DNA of 64,000 bases, from positions 21,282,981 to 21,346,980 of the forward strand of contig NC_045147.1 of the NCBI RefSeq assembly GCF_008831285.2, in the 5' to 3' direction. The notes under the pieces were generated by a model. The model made no database searches. It had not been told where the DNA came from and was given only the letters and a program-made list of their open reading frames with translations. The DNA comes from Nymphaea colorata (lineage: Eukaryota; Streptophyta; Magnoliopsida; Nymphaeales; Nymphaeaceae). Below are positions 11,501-24,650 of the stretch, in pieces. Within the stretch, counting starts at the first letter, position 1, and each line of letters begins with the position of its first letter. The position numbers and the translations under genes are program-made.

Positions 11501-13255
11501 ACATTATTGGTATGTTGTTTTTGCATATGATTGCTTCACATCTCTAGACCTTAGGTTGAAATTATCTTTTCTGGCAAACCTTTTCTCTAGCAATTATACG
11601 ATTAAATTTCAATTTTGATCACATACAGTAACCATGATCTTTTTGCTATGTATGTGTCTTCAGTATTCTAGGAGATGGTAATGCTCGAGTGTTTTAGCTG
11701 ATCATGCTTTTGTGGTACCCTGAGAATGAAAGGAAAATGAAATGATTTCTTAAAAGATTCGAGGGTGAAAAAGTGGAACTATTAGAGACTGCAGCCTATG
11801 ATGTTCATAAAGGAAAATTGAACTCCATTCTATAGATGTCCTAAAAGCCCAAGTAGATAGAGGCTCTCGTTCTGAAACCAATTAGATCCTCTCGCTTGAC
11901 ATTGAACCTTACCTCAGTAGGCAATCAGCTATAAACCCGTTTGGCTGACTGAAGTGTACTTTTGTCTGAGTGAGTTTTCTACGCTTGCAGCCATTCGAGT
12001 TCCTAATCTTGAATAACCAATTATCATGTCATGGACATAACATAGCTGCTAACCAGTGGATCCGACCATTCTTGCAGAAGGATGAGTTTGACTGGCTTAG
12101 TTTGCAATTCTATTGGATCTGTAGCAGCTATCATTATTGGTGGAAGAGCATCAATCCTTTAAAAACATAGTAATTCTTTGTAGAACCAAATTATAAATAA
12201 GTTAAATTTCGAGTGCTCATAAAAGAAATCGAGGCTCAATTTTTTGGACTTTGTGTAAAATTTGCTTGGTACTTTCGACAGTATTTGATGACTACAAATG
12301 GTCCAATTCCATTAACCTTCACAGAATGAGCCCTCCTTGTTGCCATCGTTTCATCAAATTGAAAGAGCTGTATGGTACGTGAATAGGTTAACTTCTCGTC
12401 ATAGCTGAACCTTAAAAATTTCCGCAAGTTTGGACAGCACACAAGTCAAAATCATTCTTATGTCCTGAACATTTTCTTTTTCTTTCTTTGTTCTCCTTTT
12501 GTTCACGAAACAACATCTCTTCCTGTACTTCAATTTTATTTCCCTGTGTTCTCCTTTTCAGGTATGACTATGAAGCGGGTTTTTGGGGTGTCATGGGTCA
12601 ACCTTGTCTTGGCATAATACCTGTAAGTTCAGTTATCAGCTGGTGGAATGTTTTCTTGTTTGGATTCCGCGACATAAATGTAGCGATTCTAGAATATTTT
12701 ATCACGTTGCGTGCTGATTTTTTAACCCGCATTGACAGCCGCACATCGAGGAGTTCAATTATCCTGTGCCAAGAAACTGTACTGGGGGGAAAACAGGTGT
12801 TATTGTAAATGGTCGAGAGCTTCACCAGAAGGACTTGGACGCCCTTTTTGACAAAGGCCTTCCACTAGTAGCCAATAAGGAATACATTGTTAACATTAGC
12901 GGTCAGGTGATCGACAAAGCATCTGGTGAAAGATTCAATCTTGTCGATCTAGCACCAACGTAAGTTTTTAGATTTTTGCGTTGTTCTGCACACTTGAAGA
13001 TATTATTCTTGGGATTTTCTCAGCTAAAAATGTCTCTCGCTTGTAACTGAAAAAGGAAGAAAAGTTTGGGCAGACTGAAAGGGAACAGCTCATACATTTC
13101 AATTTGCTTTTAATGCCACCGCCAGCTTCTGTTCATTCATAGATATCATATGCATCCAAGTTCTCTTTTCCTCACGAAATTCAGGCCTTTGTTACTTCAG
13201 GATTGTGAAGGCAGGACGTGGGTTCGGGATGCGAGCTCCAAACAGTATTCAGTAA
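8499..13255 (+). CDS. EDR4: EDR4-like zinc-ribbon (DUF3133) protein with XLG-like C-terminal module
   Basis: Coding exons: 8499-8613, 8716-11509, 12562-12622, 12739-12959, 13201-13255, all with GT..AG junctions and continuous frame; 1081 aa. The N-terminus has a zinc ribbon (C12-x2-C15, C30-x2-C33; YCPKCQ...YQCGNC) as in the EDR4 family. Residues ~650-700 form a second ribbon (C660-x2-C663, C684-x2-C687, CYRC...CGNC), the DUF3133 signature. Residues ~943-1080 carry VNGRPIPD, HYWYDYEAGFWGVMG, a 'GVIVNGREL' block and GFGMRAP, resembling the region that precedes the G-alpha domain in plant extra-large G proteins; no GTPase domain is present. The middle is low complexity and probably disordered. 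In Arabidopsis, EDR4 tempers defence (powdery mildew) and is linked to EDR1 relocalisation; that role here is inference. Exon 4 could read into a TAA at once, but GTAAGT at 12960 and the conserved GFGM tail favour exon 5. Confidence 0.9.
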
Positions 13256-13876
13256 CGGTTCCAAGCACAGTTCAGTATATATTTTTCGTGAAATTGCAGC
13301 AGGGCCGCTTTTTTTGCGTTCTTCTTTGTGGAAAAATATATTAGTCTCCGTAAAAAAAAAAGAAAAAGAAAAAGAAAAAATCAGTCCATGTGCGAACAAC
13401 TTGGTGGTTGGTGGAGATCATTGTTGCGGAACATCCCAGGAACTAAACTTTGTAAGTCATATGTTAACCTTCATCAACTCCCGCGCTCATTTGTTTTGAT
13501 CTTACATGTATTATTTCTTTTGCTTTCGGGTATGGGTGGTCATCCAAGAAATGTTACTTTAACTGGTCTTCAATATCAGGATCATCTATTTGCATCGCCT
13601 TTTCTTTTTCAAGCATGCACATGCAATTTTGCGGAGATTTAATGAGCTTCCTTTGCTTCATCGCATATGCAGGTACTAAGCGCTCTCACGCGCGTATGTG
13701 GTCTCTCACTTGTTCCTTCTGTGTATGATAAGAAATGAAGAGCTTTCTTTTCTTTTTTCTTTTTCTTTTCTTTTTTTTTCCTTCTCGTTTCTTTCTTTTT
13801 TGTAATTGGGGTTCATTCATTATTCCATTTATTATAAGATCTCTGGTGCATCTCTCTCTCTCTCTTCCGCCTGTTT

Positions 13877-14390
13877 GGATCAGCCTTTGCACATTGGAAA
13901 TTGATGATGAACGATGCTGCCTGGAACTTTGGCGGCGACAGGAATTGAGCAATCCCAACGCCGTGATTGGACACACACTCTCTCCCTCTCTCTCCCACCT
14001 AGTCGGATCAGCCTTTGCACATTGGAAATTGATGATGAACGATGATGCCTGGAACTTTGGCAGCGAGCGGAATTGAACAATCCGAAAGCCGCTATTGGAC
14101 ACACGCATACACACTCTCTCTGTTTCCTCCCTGTTCGGATCAGCCTTTGCACATTGGAAATTGAAGATGAACGATGATGCCTGGAACTTTGGCAGCGACC
14201 GGAATTGAGCAATCCCAACGCCGCGATTTGACACACACACACACTCTCTCTCTCTCTCTGTGTCCGACCTGTTCGGATCAGCGTTTGCACATTGGAAATT
14301 GATGATGAACGATGATGCCCGGAACCTTGGTCGCTACCGGAATTGAGCAATCCCAACGCCGCAATTGGACACGGGAAAGGGTTTCCCTCG
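13877..14390. repeat. Tandem array of four units of 128-138 bp
   Basis: Each unit starts with ggatcagcctttgcacattg (13877, 14005, 14137, 14275) and continues with a 'gatgatgaacgatg' block, a 'cctggaactttggc' block, an 'attgagcaatcc' block and a CT/CA microsatellite of varying length, which explains the variable period. Long frames on the minus strand are products of the repeat, not genes. The array lies in the tail-to-tail space between the EDR4-like and ABC1K9 genes. Confidence 0.9.
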
Positions 14391-15426
14391 TGTATAAATC
14401 ACAACACACGCACTTGGGTTCTCCATGCCATAAGGTTGTTCATACGGTCTGTTTACATAAACTTTTTAGGGCTTTCAAGTACTTTGTGAAATCTTAGACA
14501 ATAAACCATGCTTAATAAAGGGGTATTTGACTGCTTGAGTTTCGATTCTAGATTTAAAATTCTAGAAACAGAAATGGGTGGAATGAAAAATCCAGTTTTA
14601 GTTATCCTGTATGAAATTTTGATTTTAGAATAGAAAATGACATCTTTGATAAAATAAGAACTAAAATTCCAGAATTGACAAATTAAAACCATTACGACAT
14701 ATGCCCTAAAAAGAGTAGAAAAGATTCTAAAATTCTGAAATCAAAATTTCAGCACGTAAGATAAAATTACAATTTCGATACTTTGGTTCAAGAATAAACA
14801 CATAATTTTGGAATCATTCTGAAATCAAAATTTTTTGTTTAATAATGCAGTTCCTATTTCATAAAAAATGAGCATTTTAATTATAGAATTCAACGATTCC
14901 GGAATCATCAAACATCTCCACAAAAAAAAAAAAAACGAAAACATACCGAATGATGCTCAACTCTCTAAAGGGTAAGAGAGACACTGTTAATTTTGACTTT
15001 TTTTTGGGAGTTACGCACGAAAAGACGGTTAAATAAAATAATTCAAAACTTGAGATTGTGTTGTATTTTGGGGCCTTGGGTTAATTTGCATTACAATCTA
15101 CGCGTTTAGTATTGATCAAGAGAACACTTTCCTCAACAATCGGAAATGTATTACATGCCTGCACATCCAAGAATAAGTGCAACACTCCTGAAAGATAAAG
15201 TTGACGGTCAGGATACATATCCACTGATCAAGCCGACAACCATCAATTGAGTTGAAAGAAAGAAGACGGAACTTCTCCCTTTAAGTAGATGAAGAAGATA
15301 CATACGAGTAACAGGCACCTACGATCGCCACTTTGTACATTTTGATCACAATTTTCCAGCTACATACATTATACAAACAACGGTGGCACGTATCCCAAGA
15401 GAGAAGCGTACTATAGCCACTACGAA
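14391..15426. other. Intergenic AT-rich spacer between convergent genes
   Basis: The spacer holds AT-rich sequence with many 'aaatttc/ttctaaaat' motifs and poly-A runs. The 3' UTR of the minus-strand ABC1K9 gene probably occupies its right end. No gene was recognised. Confidence 0.6.
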
Positions 15427-18400
15427 TCACATCTGTGTCGTTCTTCGAAATGAATTCTTGTTTGCATCTCTTCTGTTGGCAATGGCAACTCTCTGGTCTT
15501 GAAGCATGTTTAAATTTGGGGCCAGCAGTCTGGTATAGCGATCGAAATACAGAAGCTGCTTTAAAAGCAGCGCAAATTCACGAGGAAACTTCAGCCCATA
15601 AGATTCGCTCACTCTGACCTGTTATGTAAACATTCACAACTTACTAGTGAAACCAAGACTGAACCCACAGCCCAATTGGAAATCTTCAACCAGTTTCCAT
15701 AATATTTTGGTGCCGTAACAATTTTATCAAAAAAGACCAGCTTCTCTCTGGAGATTTCTCAGACAGATTCCAATGGTTGTGTAAAATTTTATGAGCCGAT
15801 TAATGTGCTAAAAAGTTTATATTCTATAGAATTCATCAAAACAACCAAGATTAGTTCAAAATCTTATTGCTTTGAAATTTGAATGACAGCAATGGCTTAT
15901 CGCAAGAGCAACTCCCGATACTGAAGCAATGGAAAAGATGGAACTTACAACATCAAGGAACAGAGCATTCATCTGCCTCTCGTCAACAACCAGGTTAGCA
16001 GAAACAGCAGCGGTATTTGGGCCCCTGGCTGCCGTAACAATGAGTTCTGTATCCAAATCCTGGAAAAACACGGCAAATTAGATAAGCCTGAACCTGAAGT
16101 GAAGCTACATCGTATTCCGAGAGTATATCGAATGATCAGGACCTCAAAACTCTAAATCCAACGAAAGAGCTAATATCTTCAGATAGCTTAGGTTTCTCAG
16201 GACACATTAGCTTTGGCAAAATCTGGCTCAATAGGTAGGACCATACAGGGGCACTTGCTTTAAAAGCACCATGAACAATCATTTACCAGTCAAAGAGGTA
16301 AAAATGTCGCAATAATCATCTCAGTATGATGTGAGAAAATGTGAAGAAGAGTGAAGAACAAAAAGGAGAAAACCTGAATCGATGAAAATATCTTCTCCAA
16401 GTCACTTGCAAAGGCTATAGAATCAACATCCTTATCTGTTGCACCCATCTCAATTAAAGCAGAAGCCATTTCTTCATATTCCCCTGTTACTATTGATGTT
16501 AAAAATGTATCCACCGCAGCCCAGGTCTTGGGGGATATCCGCCCAACTATGCCTGAATCATTTTACTTCAAAAGTTAAGTTTAAATTTACCAACTTGGAT
16601 CACAATAACCAAATTAAAAATTGAAATATCAAACCTTACATTGAAAACATTTCCCGAAACAAACTCTAATAACTGTCTCTGTGTTAAGACTACATGGATA
16701 CTCTATTTTGGGTCATGTCCCTATGTTGGTACAGAAATTCTATAACACAGGCACTACAGCATACGAGGTACTCCACAGACCCTTCAAGGCATTTGCAACC
16801 CTAATTTTGTCATTATGATGAATATGAACATTATTTTTATCTTTAACTATAATGAATTATGTATGAACTTATAAAACTATTTTGCTTGAATTTTGTGGAT
16901 CACTCCAATGCCATATGTACGATATACAAATTTATTTTGCACAAATTTTTCTGGACCATATTATATATATACTGGATTTTTGTTGTCAAGGTTTTTCTCG
17001 GTATTAACCAAAAAAATCTTTTTTCCTCAGAAGGAGCATGAGAAATCAAGAAATTTAAAAACATACAGAAATATTAGAAAACATGATGAGATTGTAGGGT
17101 TTTATACTATTGCTCTTCCAAAAACATTGATAAAAATCAAATTAGTTCCTGAAATGTTAAAAGAAACCCCAAAAAAACTTTTTTTTTGTGGCAAAAATAT
17201 GACATTTTCAGTTGTTAATTTTTTCATATTCTTTTGTTTTCTCATATTTCCATTTGTAACAAGATATTGTATTTTAAAAAGAATGTGATATTTGCGACAA
17301 AGGTATATATAGTGTACGAACGTGTATCTAGCCATACCCACAAATGCCCATGTTTTCTGAATTTACCCAAACCCACACTCGCTGCACCTATGTAACTTCA
17401 CCTGTGTGTAGACAGTGGTCAACAAATGAAGAGGTTGAAGGAAAACAATCTCAAGCACTGCTCTCATTCCTACTGGGTAATTGCATGAAAAAGTATTTTC
17501 CAATTGCCTGCTCTTTATGTGATTATGATTGCGAGTACAAGTGCCAAGTAAATCATTGGCCAGGTCATAATTGAGTTTCAAGCAAATTTATGTTCAGTGT
17601 TTAGTCTATCAACAGGGACAAAAAAGGTTGCTAGTTTGGTGTCCTGCTACATACCAAAATCAAGAAACCCTATGCGACCATCGTTCAATAACCACAAGTT
17701 TCCAGCATGTACATCTGCATGAAAGGTGTCACAAGCAAGCAAACTTCCAAACCTGTGCAAAAAAATAATGGCACATCATCACAGGCTAAACTCCGCCAGC
17801 AAGAATTTCCACATGTCAAACATCTAAAATCAACATCATCACCAATCATAAACCAATATCGTTCTTAAGAACCTAATCTCACTTCCCACAATAATTGTAG
17901 CAAAAAAACAAGAATTGTGAAATGTGAATTTGCTAGATCAAGTTTTCTGAGAAAATACCACACGTTTAGAGCAGTTATCAGACTTGTCTCTGGGCTGGAA
18001 ACAAGTGAACGTATTGAGTCAAGGTCAGTTAGAGGAACACCATAAAGCCGCTCCATGGTCAATACTCGTCGTGTACTGCAGTGCTTATAGACTTTTGGAG
18101 CTTTTGCCTGCCTTGTGAGACCCATAGTTTCCAAGTATCCTCTGAAGGACTCAATATTTGCTGCTTCTTTATGAAAATCAACCTCTTCTAGCATAGATTC
18201 CCTTATATCTTGCACAATTCCCACCTAATAAAACCAGTAAATCAGAAAAGTAATAAAACAAAGGTCTAGAGAGTACCTTAGGATTATTTCATGAATTTTT
18301 AAATTTATTTTGCATATACGCTGAAATATGCAGCACAAATAAAAGCATGGTCATCACCCATCCAATGGACAGTGAGAGGATCCAATAATTGAACCAAGTA

Positions 18401-21400
18401 TCGAGTACTTTCACCCTCCATGTTAAAACAGTACAATTGTTGGACCTCACTGTACTTATTGGGACCCTGTTGCACATTACTATTGGAGGATAAGGGACCA
18501 AGTATACTTGATCCAATTAGTGTAACTTCTTTCATGAACAACAAGGTGTTCAGGCGTAATAATAACAAGTCAGATGCTGAGATAGCAAAGGCTCCTGAGA
18601 TGAGAGAATAGGATCCTTGCACCAAGTCAACTTCTACATTGTCATGATCCTAGAATATCTAGATGTCACTTACACAAAAAAGTTTGAATATATTTATATG
18701 ACTTTCGATGCAACATATATTGTATGACTTAGTGAAGGATGTTTGACCTGACACACATGTAGCAACACACACACACACATATTACTAAAGCCAAGGGAGT
18801 AAATCCTGATAATTTAAGTACATCAGAACTAAGTTCAGTTATGAAAATAGCCTCTTAGGACAATAAGAGCAGTAGAAATTCAACTTTATAAACTGTTATA
18901 AACAGAACCAAAGAATCAATGGAATTATATTATAATTGAATTAACAATATATCAACAGGATAATGAAATAACACTAGCACCATCCAAAAAAAGTAATAAT
19001 GGTGTCGTGTCAGCAACAACCAACAACCCAACAAAATATTAGAATGATCATACATTCAAGCAGCAAGGGACAACCCAGAGAAGGCACTTGTAGGAACTAA
19101 GAAAAGAAAAAATGGACAACCACAGGTTGAGAGCAGATGGTAAGAGGGGAATGTGAAGGCCTGAAGGGTGTTGGCAAAGACTTGGGATCAAGTCCCAACC
19201 CTGCCACATTGCACCTTGAATTATCCCATGGTGTTGCCCTCATTAGGCATGGCAGTTGGGGTTCACTCAGGGTTTTCCTCTCAAGAGGTGGGCTCATGTG
19301 GTCTGGCCCATGAACAGTTCATCATCATATAAAGAAAAAAGAAAAATTGGAAAATTAATGAATGAAAGTAGATTCCAATCTGGAAAACGTCCATGTGAAT
19401 GTCAAATAAAAAAAAAAGTCTTAAAGATTAATATCTACCAGTGATGTACGGCTAATCTCTGGACTCAAGAACTCTAAAATTCTAGCAACAACATATACAA
19501 AATTCAGGTCAGCCACCAAGACATCTTCCATCCCAGGCTTTAACACCTTGATGACTACTTCTTCAGAGGAACCCCTGAGCCTTGCACCATGGACCTGCAT
19601 GCAGAATATCTTATCAGGATATTATGTAAATGATCATTCCCAAAAAGCAGCAGGGAGAATCCTAATGAACAGATTTCACCAACCTGAGCAATTGAAGCAG
19701 AAGCAATAGGTACTGGGTCTATGTACTCATAGATGCTGTCTATGGGTCTCCCTAAGTCTTCACGCAAAATTGCCTCGATTTGTTCAAAGGGAACAGAAGG
19801 AGCCTTATCAAAACAATTTTGGAACTCTTCAACGTATTCTGAAGGAAACAATGTGGGAGTTGATGCTATAAACTGCAACATTACAAAGCAAAATAAGCCT
19901 CATCCAGTATAACAGAATTCATGGATCAAATAAAGAGAAAAAAGAAATTTTTAAAAATAAATATGCAGATAAAGTACAGAATAACTTTAACTTTTTAATA
20001 TGACCTGTAATGCATGCCCCCTGAACCCAACATTTTCCTTCAAAATCCATCTGATTGAAGGCAAAGGCTTTGCCTAGGGCAAAACATTTTCTAGGCGAAA
20101 CTTTTGCTATGTTTAATTTATAGGAAAAAGAACATAACACGTTTCATTGTCCAAAGGAAACAAGAGAAAAGAACAATTAGGAGGTTGTATCCCCATGACG
20201 GGTTTAGAGTCTTTAGACAAAAGAATGAGGGAAAAAGCTTTTTGCCAAAAACACGTAAAAGGACAAGTCGCAGATCCTTTCGCCAGGAAAAGTTTGCCCT
20301 GATTGAGAGAACATAAAATGAGTGGGACAGACCACTTTTCGCAAAGACAAAAGTTTCTCCAGGTCTATCAACAGGGCCTGACTTCCATAGAAGAAGTATT
20401 TGGGTACCGGTACTGAGAAGCATATGAAGTTATTGTACGCCTTTCACAAAATTATAGTTTTAAGATCCTTGAGTTTACAGTTTAACATGAACAGAACATG
20501 TACATTACGTTATCAAAAGATTCAAAACACATAACAAGGTTTCAGTTTCTTTCAAGGTTGTATCCATAATTCTCAGTATGTTTCAGTCCACATGGGTTTT
20601 AAGACATGATTCATCAGCTATGTCCCAGGTGTATTCTCTTTGTATTTTCTAAACCTGCCATATTTTAATTTCTCAGTGGCAGAACATTCTTATGTTCATT
20701 TGGGTTGTGATTGCCCGGAGATGGCACAATTTTCTTCACTTTGTTGCAGTCACTCAAGAGGCACCACCACATCATTAAGGATGATGCCTTTATAACTGCA
20801 CAAAACCTTTCACCAATATCATGTTGAGTGATGAATATTAGGGCATTTTATTAAATATTTATGATTGCCCCAATGCATCATATTTTTTCTCTTGTTGCAG
20901 TACTTCTCCCACTTAGCAATACATGAAATAAATGCATCATACTAAACATAGTAACTGAAAGCATTGCTGCTACAGAAGATTGCCCAAATATTTAGTACCA
21001 CGTGTTAGGTTTCACTTTCAAACATATATACACCATATAAGGCAGCGACTTGAATGCTGTTGAATAATACGTGAACAAACATAAAAATTATAAGTTCAAC
21101 AAATTCGATAAATAAAAAGCACAAGATCCAGCCTTAAGTATCAAATAGTACATAAAAAAAGTCATCAAAATCTATCCAGTAAAGAGATTTACCTGAAGTA
21201 ACATTGTATATGTTGCTATTACATCATAAATATGGAATCAGACAGAAGAAACGTCAATTACAATCTTTTGAGAATAAAGAGACTTGTCAAAACACACCTG
21301 ACCTAACTTTATATATGTTGCACCCATTCGTTCAAATAACCGCCTCAAGTATAGAGGAGAGAGTAATCCAAGCTGCAGCTGAGATGGAAATTCTGCAGAT

Positions 21401-24237
21401 GTATTCATTGTCTGCAAAACATTTGAAAGATCATTTTTTAGTTCCCTATGATCATTCACAAGTGAGGTATTGACATAAAAAATATTCACTAAAAGATTTA
21501 GAAACAAAAATGAAGAAAACAATTATTAAGATCCAAAAGTACTCAGAGAGAGGGAGAGAGAGAGGCAGATTGGTAAATCAGAGAGAGTTCACACTTAAAG
21601 CCTATTTGTTTGATCAAGCTTTTCTATCAAAATGCTAAGGTGGCAGCACAGTTCAGTCCTTTCCTCACGTTGGGTGAAAAGAAAACACAAACAGAAGGCT
21701 TGAGAAAAATCTAGCAGGTGGGCATAGAATTTCCTGCCCCAAAAACACTTAAAATGCACCCTTGCCTCTGTGAAAGGATTTTCATGGGATTGACATGCTC
21801 CAAGGAAGTTTCCAGAAAAGGTGTCAATCCCATGAAAACAGATCTCTTCACCTGCTAGGAACAGGCACACGGCATGCCCTCAGTATCAGTATTCTGTTGA
21901 CATCATCTTGCAGGAAGCTTTCATTTTAAGCCAAACAAATAGGAGGAAAATAAATACTTGGAATTGGTGCTAAAGATGGAGCCTTAACCAGGATCAAGCA
22001 TCCAAGGATTCCAAAATTTCAAATGTTCATGCTCATTTTGTCACAAATTCAACTTCGATAAGCCAAACCCTTAAGGTGTTACTTTCTCTATTACAAAAGT
22101 TCCAACTCCATGTAAACAAAAGGGCTTCATTCAAACTTTATTTGTATCAAGAGGAAAAGATGCCGTATGATCAAAGAGATAACAGGCAAAAAGGAAAAAA
22201 GAAATTGAAAATTACTTTTTTCTTTTGGAGAAAATTGTTGTAAAAACAAAAAGCAAAACTGTCACAAAGTGCATCTCTGTCTACAGGGATAATCCTAACA
22301 TTACCTTTGACGCATCTGCTAGCCACTCGCCACCAACAGTAACAACTGCCTGAATACCTTGAGCCAATCTCACAGCTCCACGCGGCCCTGTGCTGATAGA
22401 GATTTGAATAATGTCTTCCACCAACTTAGGTAATTTGTTGATCCTGTCTGCAGTAGATACATAATGTCATAATGACCAGACTTTATGCCTACATTTACAT
22501 GCATGCTCCATGATGACAAGTGGCGGAGTCAGAAATTATAGGCTGAGGGGCCAGAAATTTATGATATCATGTTCTGAAATATAACAAATAAAATAAATTT
22601 GACAAGGGAAAGTAGTTGTACGCACTAACTTGCACCAATGATCTACGACCCAGAAGCAATTTGCTGACACGCAATGAACAGAATGCACAAATAGAAGAAT
22701 TTAAAGTTTAAATAAGAACTTTAAATAAGACAGAGAATTGCATACCCTGAATCGTACTAGTAGATATAGTTTGTGCTGGTGAGTATCGAGCAAGCGTGAG
22801 TGCACCATTTAGGTGGTGATTCTGCTTTTTTTGGGGACGAACAGGATACAGACCAGCCAACTGCAACAGGCGAAGAAAAAAGTTAAATGGAAACCAACCA
22901 AGCAAAAAAACGAAAGACCCTTTCTCACCTGCAGGTGAGTGTCTGACTGGAATTCAAGAATGAACTATGAGCCACATGCACATCCATGGAACAGAAATTT
23001 TTTAGATTTAAAATATCAAGCTATGAATGTGTTGAAATACTAATTCAAACTTCAACATGTTAATTTACAGATGTATTCAAGGATTTAAGCCCCTCAATTC
23101 TCAAATCTAATGAATCTTATTTAAAGACAATGCATTTGCTACGCATGTATCTCTAGCTAGAATCCCCTCGGATTGCAATACAAAGATGAGCAAATCATCT
23201 TATAGAAACTAAAAGGGTCGTATACCTTATAAGACTTGGTGTCGTCCCCAGGTCAAAATAATATCGGGCTGCAAATTCTTGCAATCGAAGCCAGAAATGG
23301 ACTTCCATTTCTTAAAGTTTTTCATTACTGGAAAGACAAATCTCTTTGTTCAAATAAAAACAAATCAAAGAGAAAAATATATTGTTTGACAGGTTAGTAT
23401 CCATTGGGAAGTGAGATAAATGGACTTCGAAGTTAATCCAACTAAAGATTCCGCAGTTGCCTTTTGCAGCTCCTCTGCTTTAGATTATGTTCACTGTTGC
23501 AACTTTCTTGTCTCCTCTATATGAACTCATTAGCATCGACATCATCTTCTCTTGATTAATTACAGTTGGCATGTGGAATATGTATTGTCGTCTTGCTAAA
23601 TATCTCCCCTTCTGAAGGATGGCACGAAATTGAAACAGTTACTAACGTTCGTTTCCCTCAATATACTTCAATATTACCGCATGATTAACGGCACAAAAAA
23701 GACAAAATGACATATTAAAAAGCAGAGATGATAGTTGTGCAACATTTGGCCTTCCTGCGTTCATCCAATGTAATTCAATTGTTTAACTGATGAACCCAAA
23801 TGAAAACTGACAGCGATGTGGTCCTAGGCCGGTCGCTTAAATGGCCGGCATACAGAAGTGCAGTACTACACTGGCAGCGATAACAATACTTGCTGCAGTC
23901 AGTAATCATGCACAATCAACAGATACATGAATAAACCAACAGAAAGCTGAACACAAATAGTGGGCGCGGTTATTTGGGTAATCACTCCCAGTTTCCCCCG
24001 TAACACCAGGGAATCGATTACCAGAAATGATTCTTGGGAATTGTTTGGGAGAGAGGATAATAAATTTTTGAGCCAATAATTGAATTAATGTGGAATTGTG
24101 AGGCCTATGGGAAGCATTCAAAGGATCGCAAATGGAAGAGAGAGAAAGAGAGAGGACACCTGGGGGTAGATACGAGGAAAGAACCAGGATTGGCGACCAT
24201 GGGTTAGGCCTCTGTAAGCAGGCACCACCATCGCCAT
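15427..24237 (-). CDS. ABC1K9: ABC1/UbiB-family atypical kinase, ABC1K9-like, plastid
   Basis: Eleven coding exons in transcript order: 24237-24160, 22860-22746, 22447-22305, 21411-21298, 19872-19684, 19594-19439, 18224-17959, 17752-17655, 16552-16374, 16059-15949, 15618-15427. All are GT..AG and in frame; 546 aa, close to Arabidopsis ABC1K9 (~540). The family motifs are present: KxGQ (YIKLGQ, 147-150), Ala-rich loop (ASASIAQ, ~207-213), catalytic Lys K229 in VVIKVLKPG, ExD (EEVDF, ~279-281), HADVHAGN (365-372) and LDFG (384-387). The C-terminus has [23 protein letters not shown]1K proteins regulate prenyl-lipid (quinone/tocopherol) metabolism; the ABC1K9 group is reported in plastoglobules. 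I chose ATG 24237 because no ATG occurs in the open frame upstream; it gives a short Arg/aromatic-containing N-terminus that could be a transit peptide. All catalytic motifs look intact. Confidence 0.93.
19117..19330 (+). mobile_element. SINE-like insertion in an ABC1K9 intron
   Basis: About 214 bp with a possible A box (tggtaagaggg, ~19139) and a B-box-like block (gggatcaagtccc, ~19185) some 40 bp later, as in tRNA-derived SINEs. It is flanked by similar A-rich sequences (19099-19116 aagaaaagaaaaaatgga; about 19331-19351, a slightly longer 'aagaaaaaag...ttgga' version) that look like an imperfect target-site duplication. Their low complexity weakens the case. Confidence 0.45.
21600..21943. 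mobile_element. MITE-like element with CCTATTTGTTTG terminal inverted repeats
   Basis: The left end reads cctatttgtttgatc (21601 on). The right end, read on the minus strand, is cctatttgtttggc (to 21943). The interior also pairs partly (aagcttttct near the left, aagctttcat near the right). It is non-coding and lies in an ABC1K9 intron. I could not define a target duplication. Confidence 0.55.
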
Positions 24238-24621
24238 CGCTCTCGCTTCCTCTATCGAGAGGGACGAGAACTGAAGAGCTCTGCTCAAGGAAGACAACGG
24301 CAAAGACCGCCGAAAGATTTCCAATCGTGACCCCGCCAGAATCCAGATTACCTTTCTCTCTACCCCGACTCTTCTTGCGCCCTTTTCTTTTCCGTCTCTC
24401 TCTTCCTCCTTTTTTTAATTTTTAGCGGCAACGATGGGAGACAACGTGGTCCTTCGTGCCTCATTCATTAAACTAACGGGATTTTCCAAATGTATGCCTC
24501 ACTCTTAAAAAATTGAGAATTTACTGCCTACTTCTTGCGATTGACCAATTCAAACTCTTTGCATGAAACAATAACACCACGATAACCAGCCACAAACTCC
24601 CCACAAAAGAACAAGGCACAT

Positions 24622-24650
24622 TTTATTATTATTATTATTATTATTATTAT
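24622..24650. repeat. (TTA)n microsatellite
   Basis: About nine to ten consecutive TTA units sit in the shared ABC1K9/SHPRH promoter region. Confidence 0.95.

Noticed and set aside
13686-14356. Overlapping minus-strand frames of 100-180 codons
   Set aside because: They translate the 130-bp tandem array and poly-purine tracts; the repeated peptide is a product of the repeat.
24238-24324. N-terminal extension of ABC1K9 starting near 24324
   Set aside because: That start is a TTG. No ATG exists in the open frame before 24237, so ATG 24237 is the plausible start.
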